Below, in pieces: positions 14,033-20,076 of a stretch of DNA of 20,076 nt. The DNA is from a virus. A program made the position numbers and the translations under genes. The first letter of the stretch is position 1. Every line of letters starts with the position of its first letter. The stretch spans positions 1-20,076 of the IMG/VR virus record IMGVR_UViG_3300010412_000104; one strand, 5' to 3'. The notes below the pieces were generated by a model. It worked only from the letters and a program-made list of their open reading frames with translations, was not told where the DNA came from and made no database searches.

Positions 14033-15211
14033 ATGACCGATTTTTTAGTCAAGAATAAAAGTGTTGTTTTCGTTAAGCAAGAAGTAACCGAAGGCGTTTA
14101 CAATGCCCCTTCAACAACGGACGATGCTCTTGAAGTTTTATCGAGCGGGGCCGAATCTCAAATGAAAAGATCGGTTATCGATCGCTCGGTTTTATCTCCA
14201 ACAATCGAAGAAGTTGAAAAGCGGCCAGGCCTAAAAGAAGTAACCGGAAGCTTGCCGGTTGAATACAAGGCCGGAAAAATTGAAGGTCAAGCTCCAAGAG
14301 AGAGAGTTTTATATAAGTCAACTCTTGGGGGCGAGCGTGTCGGAGCGGGAGCGGTAACGACTTTAACAGGTCACACGGCTTCGAAGCTTAACATTGGAGA
14401 CGCGGACATTTCGAAGTTTAAAGTTGGCGATTCGGTTCTTGTAAAAGAGGCCGGGAAGTATGAAGTTCGACCAGTTTCGGAAGTCGATCAAACTCTTGGT
14501 TCGGCGAGCGTTACCTTTCGCTTCCCTTTGGACGGCGGCGTTCCTTCCGACAACGTTGTCGTTGTTCCTTCAACAACATATTTCCACGACGAAGAATCGC
14601 CTTCGTTCTCGGTTTCATACTATGAAGGCGGAAAAATTAAAAAAGCTTCTCTTGGGGTTAAGTGTTTAACGGCTTCTCTTGAGTCATGGGAAACGGCAAA
14701 AATCCCAAGTTGGAAATTTGCATTCGCTGGCCTTGACCTTGTTGAATCGGTTGAAGCTCCTTCGATAACTCCGGACTTTTCGGGAGACGCAAAGGCCCCA
14801 ACAATGCTCGAAGCTTGCGTTTGGATTAACGGCGTTGAAGTTGATTACAACAAGCTTGGATTAAATTTAAACAACGAAAAAACCGATCTTTTATCGGCTT
14901 GTTCAACTGGAAAAATTGCTTCAAGAAAGACAAAATTTTCGGTTGAAGGTTCAATCAATCCTTATAAGTCGGCGGTTGACGTTAATCGTTTCAACGCATA
15001 CAACAACGATCAAGAAATTTATTTATTCGGTTATGCTTTTTATAGCACGGGCGTTGCCGGAGAGTTCAAGAACGTTGTCGCTTTTTATATCCCACAAGCA
15101 AAAATCACGGAACTAGGAGCGGGAGAAGAAGGCGGAGTTATCACGGACGAGATTAAGTTCAACGCGTTCAAGAAACTTGGGAAAGATACTATTTTCCTTT
15201 CATTTATTTAA
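14033..15211 (+). CDS. Major tail tube protein
   Basis: The protein has 392 residues and is the predicted subunit of the tail tube. It starts with KNKSVVFVKQEVTEGVYNAPSTTDDAL, the usual opening of siphovirus tube proteins ('...kqE.tyG...p..adaiev'). EVEKRPGLKEVTGSLPVEYKAG (about 58-79) follows. A middle insert (about 115-165) resembles an extra beta domain (KLNIGDADISKFKVGDSVLV). The C-terminal half shows regular beta strands (KFSVEGSINPYKSAVDVNRF, FKNVVAFYIPQAKITELGAG). At 392 residues it is longer than simple tube proteins, in line with the insert. A rho-independent terminator lies just downstream, which would favour high relative expression. It contains GGCCAGGCC at 14223-14231. Confidence 0.85.
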   Translation: MTDFLVKNKSVVFVKQEVTEGVYNAPSTTDDALEVLSSGAESQMKRSVIDRSVLSPTIEEVEKRPGLKEVTGSLPVEYKAGKIEGQAPRERVLYKSTLGGERVGAGAVTTLTGHTASKLNIGDADISKFKVGDSVLVKEAGKYEVRPVSEVDQTLGSASVTFRFPLDGGVPSDNVVVVPSTTYFHDEESPSFSVSYYEGGKIKKASLGVKCLTASLESWETAKIPSWKFAFAGLDLVESVEAPSITPDFSGDAKAPTMLEACVWINGVEVDYNKLGLNLNNEKTDLLSACSTGKIASRKTKFSVEGSINPYKSAVDVNRFNAYNNDQEIYLFGYAFYSTGVAGEFKNVVAFYIPQAKITELGAGEEGGVITDEIKFNAFKKLGKDTIFLSFI

Positions 15212-15215
15212 TTAT

Positions 15216-15236
15216 AAGATCAATTAAAAGATCAAT
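15216..15236 (+). repeat. Short direct repeat AAGATCAAT
   Basis: AAGATCAAT occurs at 15216-15224 and again at 15228-15236, separated by TAA and placed just before the terminator stem. It may be chance, or a protein-binding or RNA element linked to termination. Confidence 0.4.
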
Positions 15237-15238
15237 CG

Positions 15239-15267
15239 AAGAGGGGTTTTTTTGCCCCTCTTTTTTT
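15239..15267 (+). terminator. Rho-independent terminator after the tail tube gene
   Basis: AAGAGGGG (15239-15246) pairs with CCCCTCTT (15255-15262) across an eight-base, T-rich loop, followed by a run of seven Ts at 15261-15267. This is the strongest intrinsic terminator in the window. The tail chaperone gene follows after only about 20 bases with its own GGAG, so termination is probably partial. Confidence 0.88.
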
Positions 15268-15287
15268 ATTTTCAAAGGAGAAATAAA

Positions 15288-15671
15288 ATGAAGGTTATTC
15301 GTTCGAGTGATTTAATCGTTGTTCACTATAAAGAAGTGAAGGTTAAAGTTAAGCCGTTGACTTATGTCAAATCAATTGAAATGGCCGCCTATTGTCAACC
15401 TGAAGGCCAAAAATACGACTACGAAAAACAAACTATTTTCATGTTGAAAAATTGTATTGTTGACGTTGAAGGCCTTGAGTATCACGACAAGAAAAAATTT
15501 GTTATTAAAAAAGACGAAGCGGGAGAACTTTCCGAAGAAACTCTCGACGAACTTATTTCAGCATTCGACAACGAAGAGCTTATGACCGCCTTTATTTGGT
15601 CATGTCGTAAAAAAATCGACAAGAAAATTGAAGGAATCAAGTTCTCAATTGAACCAATGGGAAACGACTAA
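15288..15671 (+). CDS. Tail assembly chaperone, short form (gpG-like)
   Basis: This 127-residue protein is the predicted short tail assembly chaperone, which together with the longer frameshift product guides tube assembly around the tape measure. It lies between the tail tube and tape measure genes, as expected. The N-terminal part is beta-like (VKVKVKPLTYVKSIEM). The C-terminal part is helical and acidic (SEETLDELISAFDNEELMTAFIW). I start at ATG 15288, after GGAG. The frame is open 12 codons further to TTG 15252, but that lies inside the terminator. Its final codons hold the slippery heptamer GGGAAAC. Confidence 0.82.
   Translation: MKVIRSSDLIVVHYKEVKVKVKPLTYVKSIEMAAYCQPEGQKYDYEKQTIFMLKNCIVDVEGLEYHDKKKFVIKKDEAGELSEETLDELISAFDNEELMTAFIWSCRKKIDKKIEGIKFSIEPMGND
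15659..15665 (+). promoter_or_regulatory. Predicted -1 ribosomal frameshift site GGGAAAC
   Basis: In the chaperone frame the codons read ATG GGA AAC, so the heptamer G-GGA-AAC fits X-XXY-YYZ exactly, like the lambda G-T site (GGGAAAG). It lies two codons before the stop. The -1 frame is open from here to 16078. A nested weak stem (15691-15695 with 15721-15725, and 15698-15703 with 15709-15714) lies downstream, further away than usual stimulators. Confidence 0.85.
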
Positions 15672-16078
15672 AAACTCTCCTTGATTTAATTGCTCTTGAG
15701 ATTTATTCAATCTCTTTCTTGAGCATTGAAGAGAAGGCGTTCTTCGCGGCGACTTATAAAGTTCTTTGCGATCAAGAATTTCGTTGTTTTTTATGTAAAC
15801 AAAAATATTCCATTGAGCAACGAAACGGATCGAAGGCGTGTGAAAAACCAACGAAAAAAGTCGTTTTTCGCGACGCTCGAGGGATTCAATTCAACAAATG
15901 CGTCGGCAATTTTTACGTCGAATCTTATTCTCATTGGTTCGATATTTTTCGACATTATTCAAAAGGCGTGTCAATATTTAAGGGAGCAATGGAAGAATGG
16001 CCGAATAAAAACGTCGAGGCGATTCAATTCATTGAATTGTTGGAATACGAAAGGCAACGAAGGGAGCTTGAAAAATGA
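15665..16078 (+). CDS. Tail assembly chaperone, T-domain expressed by -1 frameshift (gpGT-like)
   Basis: After slippage at 15659-15665 the ribosome enters the -1 frame at CGA 15665 and adds 137 residues to the first 126 of the short form, giving a fusion of about 263 residues. In this frame the sequence runs RLKTLLDLIALEIYSISFLSIEEK... without a stop. The T-domain begins helical and has a cysteine-containing centre (FRCFLCKQKYS; further Cys in SKACEKP and NKCVG). It ends in a helix (FIELLEYERQRRELEK). Independent translation from TTG 15719 is possible but has no Shine-Dalgarno sequence. The stop overlaps the tape measure ATG (ATGA). Confidence 0.82.
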   Translation, partial: RLKTLLDLIALEIYSISFLSIEEKAFFAATYKVLCDQEFRCFLCKQKYSIEQRNGSKACEKPTKKVVFRDARGIQFNKCVGNFYVESYSHWFDIFRHYSKGVSIFKGAMEEWPNKNVEAIQFIELLEYERQRRELEK

Positions 16079-18213
16079 GCGACACGCAAGTTGAGATTAC
16101 AGTCAACGACGGCCCCGCGATAAGGGCCTTAAAAAATATTCAAAACCAAGTTGACACTTTTTCGAAGTCTTTTAATGACCAAATAAAAGGTTCTTCAACT
16201 ATCTTTCAAAACTTCTCGACTGTTATGCTTGGCCAATTGGCGGCGGACGGAATAAAGGGAGCTTTAAACCTTGCGGCGGACGCGGCGAAGGGATTATTCA
16301 ACACTTTTATAATTGACGGAGTTCAAGCGGCCCAAGCTTATGAAGAAAGTCTTCTCGGGGTTAATGTTGCCCTTGCGGCTTCCGGACAATATACGGCGAA
16401 GGCGTCAAAAGAACTCGAAGTTTTCGCTTCGAAAATTCAAGAGACGACAAAATACTCGGACGATCAAGTTCTTGCGGCGGCAAGAACGATTGAAACTCTT
16501 GGAAAATTAAACGGGGCGGAGTTAATACGAGCAACGAACGCCGCGATCCAACTTGCGGCGGCGAGAAATCTTGACCTTGCAACCGCTTCGGAACTTGTTG
16601 CAAAGGCAAGTGAAGGCGTTACTCAAGGACTAAGAAGGCAAGGGATCGTTATTTCGGACAACATACCGGCCGCAAATAAATTTGAAGCTCTTTTAAAATT
16701 AATCGAAAGAGATTTTGGAGACACGGCCCAAAAGAACGCCTCTTCTTATTCGGCGGAAATTGCAAAATTAACTCACCAATTCGAAGACGTTCAAAAACAA
16801 ATCGGTTTTGTTATCACTAAAAACCCCGCCCTTCGCGGAGCAATCGAAGCGGCGAAAAAAGTTTTTAAGGATTGGACGGGAGAAATCGAAGGATCACAAG
16901 TAGTGTTGAGCGGACTTGTGACAAACGGAGTTTTAAAATTCATTGAAGCTCTTGGGCCAGCGATTACTTTTGTTGATCGACTTGGAAGACTTGGAACTTT
17001 TGTTTTTAACATATTCGCGGCGGGATTTAGCACGATTTTAACTCTTGGCGGAGAGTTGACCGGAACTTTGTTGACTCCAATCGAAAAAGTTGTTTCGGTT
17101 ATTGAGTCCGCAATGGGAGATCGAACCCCTTCGGCAATTAAGAAAACTCGTCTTGCGTTGGACGCCGTAAACGCAACAACGGCGGAGTTCGCGGGAGACG
17201 TTGTTCAAAATTGGGACAATATAAGCAAGGCGTTTAATGAGAAATCATTTCTTGAACAAGCTTCAAACGAAGTTAAAAAGTTCGCTCGCTTAACAAAAGA
17301 AGAAACGGCGAAAATTGTTTCGGAAGTTGGCCAGGCCGAAGTCCCAACAAACAACGCCAATGTCGATAAAAAACTTGAAGCGGTTCGCGAGTCGGAAAGA
17401 AAAGCTCTTGAGATCGGAAATGAAGCGAGAACTTTAAGAGAACAAGCGGCATTGGAAGACGAACAAAGAGAATTAACATTACAACAAGCTCGCGGAGACA
17501 TGAGAACCGCCGATCTTGAAAGTTTATTTGCATTTGAACAAAAGAAAATTGAGATCACTTATCAGGCCGAACTTGATAAGGCGAACAAAATAGTTGAACC
17601 CCTTGAGAGAAAAGCGGCGATTGAAAAAGCGGACGCGAATCGATCTCTTGCATTGGCCAAGGCGACAACGAAATCAAAACTCGACCTTCAAGCTCTCGAC
17701 CTTAAACAACAAAACGATTTCTTGAATACGGCGGCGACACTATCAAACGCAAAAAATAAAGAACTTGCGGCAATAGGAAAAGCGGCGGCGATAACACAAA
17801 TCGCGATTAAGACTCCGCCCGCGATCGCTTCTTCTTTCGAGTTCGGAACTAAGCTCGGCGGCCCGCCTCTTGGATTTGTTTTTGGAGCAATTGCGGCGGC
17901 GGCAATGGCAAGTCAAGCCGCTTCGATAGCCGGAGTCAAGTTCGCGGCGGGGGGCCTAGTTGATTCCAACTCTCAAAACGGAGACTATATTTCCGCAAGA
18001 CTTAACGGCGGAGAAATGGTTTTAACAAAACAAATGCAAGCGAACCTTCTTTCAATGGCAACAACCGGCGGCGGAACGAGCGGAGACTTAATTTCCGCAA
18101 TCAACTCGCTTGGAGATAGAATCGAAAGAATGAATATTGTCGTTCAAGCAAATGGAAGGGAAATCGCGAGATTGATTAAAGACGAGACTCGAGCGGGATT
18201 CTCTTTTTCATAA
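16075..18213 (+). CDS. Tail tape measure protein
   Basis: This 712-residue protein sets tail length and is ejected during infection. Features are an N-terminal helical region (ALKNIQNQVDTFSKSFNDQI) and long Ala/Lys-rich helices (about 75-270). A hydrophobic stretch (about 280-345, GVLKFIEALGPAITFV, TFVFNIFAAGFSTILTL) could insert in membranes. A charged coiled coil follows (about 410-570). An Ala/Gly-rich hydrophobic segment (about 579-625) leads to KFAAGGLV, followed by GDYISARLNGGEMVLTKQM, a typical end of siphovirus tape measures. By the usual rule of about 0.15 nm per residue the tail would be near 105 nm. It is the largest gene in the window and directly follows the frameshifted chaperone, with an ATGA overlap. 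No lytic transglycosylase or peptidase domain is seen. Confidence 0.92.
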   Translation: MSDTQVEITVNDGPAIRALKNIQNQVDTFSKSFNDQIKGSSTIFQNFSTVMLGQLAADGIKGALNLAADAAKGLFNTFIIDGVQAAQAYEESLLGVNVALAASGQYTAKASKELEVFASKIQETTKYSDDQVLAAARTIETLGKLNGAELIRATNAAIQLAAARNLDLATASELVAKASEGVTQGLRRQGIVISDNIPAANKFEALLKLIERDFGDTAQKNASSYSAEIAKLTHQFEDVQKQIGFVITKNPALRGAIEAAKKVFKDWTGEIEGSQVVLSGLVTNGVLKFIEALGPAITFVDRLGRLGTFVFNIFAAGFSTILTLGGELTGTLLTPIEKVVSVIESAMGDRTPSAIKKTRLALDAVNATTAEFAGDVVQNWDNISKAFNEKSFLEQASNEVKKFARLTKEETAKIVSEVGQAEVPTNNANVDKKLEAVRESERKALEIGNEARTLREQAALEDEQRELTLQQARGDMRTADLESLFAFEQKKIEITYQAELDKANKIVEPLERKAAIEKADANRSLALAKATTKSKLDLQALDLKQQNDFLNTAATLSNAKNKELAAIGKAAAITQIAIKTPPAIASSFEFGTKLGGPPLGFVFGAIAAAAMASQAASIAGVKFAAGGLVDSNSQNGDYISARLNGGEMVLTKQMQANLLSMATTGGGTSGDLISAINSLGDRIERMNIVVQANGREIARLIKDETRAGFSFS

Positions 18214-18222
18214 GGTGAAAAA

Positions 18223-18984
18223 ATGAGTTTAATTTTTTACGGGTATAATTTAACAAAAAATGCAACGATAACGGCGACAAATGAAAACGCCGAATTTCCA
18301 ATTTCAAACATTAAAGACGACCGAAGAACGAAAGTTTTTAGATCGACAACAAACGACGATTCGGTTGTTTTTGATTTTGGTTCTCTTGTTCCAATTGATT
18401 CCTTTGTTATTGTCCCGCATACTTTAAACGGGTTTTTAGTCTCGGGAATAACAGTTCAATTCAACAACTCAACCAATTGGACAAGTCCGGCATTTTCACA
18501 AGTTGTTTCGTTGGACTACGAAAACGGATTCGGATTCGTTGAGCTTCCAAGCGTGACTTCTTATCGTTATGCGAGAATTTTAATGACCTCTTCGCTTGGT
18601 TTTTGCGAACTTGGAAAGGTTTATTTTGGCCAAAAATTAAAAGAAGAAGAGTTCGATTTTGCCTATCCTTTGGACTTCGATCCGAACAATATATCAATCG
18701 TTCAAAAGAATAGGTTGGGCCAAAAATTTATTGACGAGATTGGAGAGCAACGAATTATTTCCGGAAAGGTCGATTATTTGTCTCCGGCAATTTATGAAGT
18801 CGCTCAAAACTTTTGTTCTTATCACTCAAAAACAATTCCGTTTTTTGTTCGATTTGATTCGACAACTCTTTCAACTAATATAAATCGACTTAATGGAATG
18901 TTTTACTTTAAAGACGATCCGAAGTTTCAATATGTAGTCGGAAATTATTGGACGACTTCTTTAACACTTGAAGAGGCGAATTGA
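18223..18984 (+). CDS. Distal tail-type protein with discoidin-like domain
   Basis: The protein has 253 residues and comes immediately after the tape measure gene, where siphoviruses encode the distal tail or tail-tip hub protein. Its N-terminal half follows the F5/8-type (discoidin-like) layout seen in phage tail proteins: EFPISNIKDDRRTKVFRS, then VVFDFGSLVPIDSFVIVPHTL and the closing YARILMTSSLGFCELGKVYFG (about 116-136). The C-terminal half is a second beta-rich domain (about 145-253), ending in YWTTSLTLEEAN. The discoidin-like part may bind sugars or protein partners, which I cannot tell from sequence. AAGGTG lies upstream of the ATG. The stop overlaps the next start. Confidence 0.75.
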   Translation: MSLIFYGYNLTKNATITATNENAEFPISNIKDDRRTKVFRSTTNDDSVVFDFGSLVPIDSFVIVPHTLNGFLVSGITVQFNNSTNWTSPAFSQVVSLDYENGFGFVELPSVTSYRYARILMTSSLGFCELGKVYFGQKLKEEEFDFAYPLDFDPNNISIVQKNRLGQKFIDEIGEQRIISGKVDYLSPAIYEVAQNFCSYHSKTIPFFVRFDSTTLSTNINRLNGMFYFKDDPKFQYVVGNYWTTSLTLEEAN

Positions 18985-19430
18985 TGTCAACTCTTATCGT
19001 GGACGAATTAATCACGGAACTTGAACAAGAGATCATTGTCAAAGAAGACATTTTAAACGGGGTTATTTTTAAACCTTGGTTATATATTCACAACGCCCCA
19101 AGCGGAACTTTTAAGTTTGGAGTTTACGAGGGAACGAATCTTTTATTTGAGAAAACATTTGATTCGGCGTTTATAAAAAGCGAACTAAACACGACCGACA
19201 ATTTCGCTCATTTATTCTTGTCCTTGCCTTTTCCGAATGAATCATTAAGGGCCGGAGTTTATAAAATGAAACTTTCTTCGGTTGGTTATGTTTTTAATTC
19301 AAATTCTTGGTTGGGTTGGATAAAAGATTTCGAGTCGAATTTTGAAAAAAACAACGATCTCGAATCTATTGAGTTTACTCAATACCCGTTAACGACTAGA
19401 ATTTTAGTTATGAAACGAAGGGAGTTTTAA
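18984..19430 (+). CDS. Hypothetical tail-tip protein
   Basis: This protein has 148 residues from the ATG at 18984. A TTG directly before it is the only alternative and adds one residue. GAGGCGA upstream supports initiation here, and the previous stop overlaps by one base (TGATG). The front 25 residues are acidic and helical (DELITELEQEIIVKEDI). The rest is strand-rich with many aromatics (FKPWLYIHNAPSGTFKFGVYEG, AHLFLSLPF, AGVYKMKLSSVGYVF). It is probably a small beta-sandwich component of the tail tip or fibre base. No family is recognised. Confidence 0.68.
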   Translation: MSTLIVDELITELEQEIIVKEDILNGVIFKPWLYIHNAPSGTFKFGVYEGTNLLFEKTFDSAFIKSELNTTDNFAHLFLSLPFPNESLRAGVYKMKLSSVGYVFNSNSWLGWIKDFESNFEKNNDLESIEFTQYPLTTRILVMKRREF

Positions 19431-19432
19431 CA

Positions 19433-19729
19433 ATGCTTCGGAGAGTTGATTTTTCGGACGGATTCACAAGTTCTTCAACCCCTTCCGTGACTTCGGTCGT
19501 CGGAATACAGGTCGGGACTCATAACGTAAACTTCACAACACTTGTGAACGGATTTTTCACGCTTCCTTCAACTCCAAGTTTGCCGGCGACTTTTTCAATG
19601 TCTTGGCAAGGAGTCGAACAATATGAGAACGAGGCGTTTGTTTTAATCGGAGACAAGGTTCAACTTAACGGATATTCAATTTTTGATTTCCTTGAGGTTG
19701 GCGACATTGTAAAATTTTCTTATCAATAA
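19433..19729 (+). CDS. Hypothetical small tail protein
   Basis: This 98-residue protein opens with MLRRVDFSDGFTSSSTPSV, a polar Ser/Thr-rich leader. It continues with repeated strand-like segments (VGIQVGTHNVNFTTLVNGFFT, EAFVLIGDKVQLNGYSIFDFLEVGDIVKF), consistent with a compact beta domain. No family is recognised. It starts 2 bases after the preceding stop, with GGGAG upstream, and is followed by an ACGGGGG ribosome binding site for the fibre gene. Placement between tail-tip and tail fibre genes suggests a small adaptor, chaperone or spike-associated protein, as an inference. Confidence 0.65.
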   Translation: MLRRVDFSDGFTSSSTPSVTSVVGIQVGTHNVNFTTLVNGFFTLPSTPSLPATFSMSWQGVEQYENEAFVLIGDKVQLNGYSIFDFLEVGDIVKFSYQ

Positions 19730-19736
19730 ACGGGGG
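19730..19736 (+). promoter_or_regulatory. Recurrent ACGGGGG ribosome binding site
   Basis: ACGGGGG follows the TAA stop directly and lies 5 bases before ATG 19742. It is the third member of the stop-ACGGGG-start arrangement. Confidence 0.55.
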
Positions 19737-19741
19737 CGAAT

Positions 19742-20076
19742 ATGCAAATTGACAAAAGACTTGTTAAGCAAGACGGATTGGACGACACAAATTTAAAGCT
19801 AAGAAATAATCAATATTTTAGGGCGAGAAACAACGCCGGAACGTCGGACGTTGGAGCGTTTAAAGTTAATGCTTCGGACTTGTTTGAATTTGGTTTAAAA
19901 CCTCAATCGGCATTCACTCCGGCAAGTTCAAATGACCTTGTTAACGTTTCTTATTTGCAATCTTATGTTGCCGGAATGCGTGACCTTAAAGACGCGGTTC
20001 GAGCGGCTTCAACGGGAGACGTTTCGATTTCTTCAATGCCGGCGACAATTGACGGCGTTACTCTTTTAAGCGGAGA
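19742..20076 (+). CDS. Tail fibre-type protein, 5' part (runs off the window)
   Basis: The reading frame is open from ATG 19742 to the end of the window (111 complete codons), so only the N-terminus is visible. The first part (KRLVKQDGLDDTNLKLRNNQYFRARN) is polar. It is followed by a segment that pairs domain boundaries (NLFD/VNVSYLQSYVAGMRDLKDAVRAAS at about 70-90). DVSISSMPATIDGVTLLSG then matches the repeated 'vr.ATt.nitls..qtiDGv.l..GDrVLvk' text I know from phage tail fibres. Such proteins carry receptor-binding parts further downstream, which are not visible here. The start is fixed by ACGGGGG upstream. Confidence 0.75.
   Translation, partial: MQIDKRLVKQDGLDDTNLKLRNNQYFRARNNAGTSDVGAFKVNASDLFEFGLKPQSAFTPASSNDLVNVSYLQSYVAGMRDLKDAVRAASTGDVSISSMPATIDGVTLLSG

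Noticed and set aside
15252-15287. TTG start giving a longer short-form chaperone
   Set aside because: The added codons lie in the terminator stem and T-run, and ATG 15288 has GGAG at correct distance.
15726-16094. Alternative + strand frame overlapping the T-domain
   Set aside because: It is very Arg/Lys/Ser-rich, has no ribosome binding site, and the competing frame is linked to the slippery site and ends exactly at the tape measure start.
17205-17558. Serine/leucine-rich minus-strand frame inside the tape measure gene
   Set aside because: It is a complement of an Ala/Lys/Glu-rich coiled coil, a typical shadow frame.
1-20076. tRNA genes, CRISPR arrays, insertion sequences
   Set aside because: I saw no cloverleaf with a TTCGA-type loop in a gap, no regularly spaced repeats and no transposase. 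The gaps are too short to hold them.

Overview
This window is a gene-dense stretch of a tailed double-stranded DNA bacteriophage (Caudoviricetes) with a long non-contractile tail, that is, siphovirus-like. Every gene I can support lies on the + strand. Genes abut or overlap by a few bases, and no gene-free stretch exceeds 100 bases. Composition is AT-rich (roughly 40% GC by eye). Start sites carry ordinary Shine-Dalgarno sequences (GGAG, GAGG, GGGG), so the host is a bacterium using the standard bacterial code. I cannot name the host. No integrase, repressor, replication or lysis gene is recognisable, so whether the phage is temperate is open.

Left part (1-3477): eight small genes, probably an early or middle operon. 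Recognisable products are a ParB-like nuclease-fold protein (240-836), a small four-cysteine zinc-finger protein (1333-1524) and an orphan DNA cytosine-C5 methyltransferase (2605-3477). The rest are hypothetical. A possible promoter and a GC-rich hairpin sit at 3474-3532.

Head and packaging module (3560-9587): terminase small subunit, an unknown 72-residue protein wedged between the terminase subunits, terminase large subunit, portal, two neighbouring paralogous minor head/neck proteins, scaffold, and a HK97-fold-like major capsid protein.

Middle (9595-12791): five small unrecognised proteins, four of them long and beta-rich, which I infer to be virion accessory proteins, and then a circularly permuted papain-like (NlpC/P60-type) hydrolase.

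Connector and tail (12792-20076): a connector-like protein ending in a perfect EF-hand loop, a tail terminator, the major tail tube protein, and a rho-independent terminator. Next come the two tail assembly chaperones joined by a predicted -1 ribosomal frameshift at GGGAAAC (15659-15665), the tape measure protein (712 residues), a distal tail-type protein, two small tail-tip proteins and the start of a tail fibre gene that runs off the window.

The most unusual feature is at the DNA-word level. The trinucleotide pair CAG/CTG is almost missing from the whole window in all reading frames. The exceptions concentrate next to GGCC, and the 9-mer GGCCWGGCC occurs eight times, far above chance. The phage encodes its own C5 methyltransferase, so a modification or recognition role for this word is a testable idea, not a conclusion.
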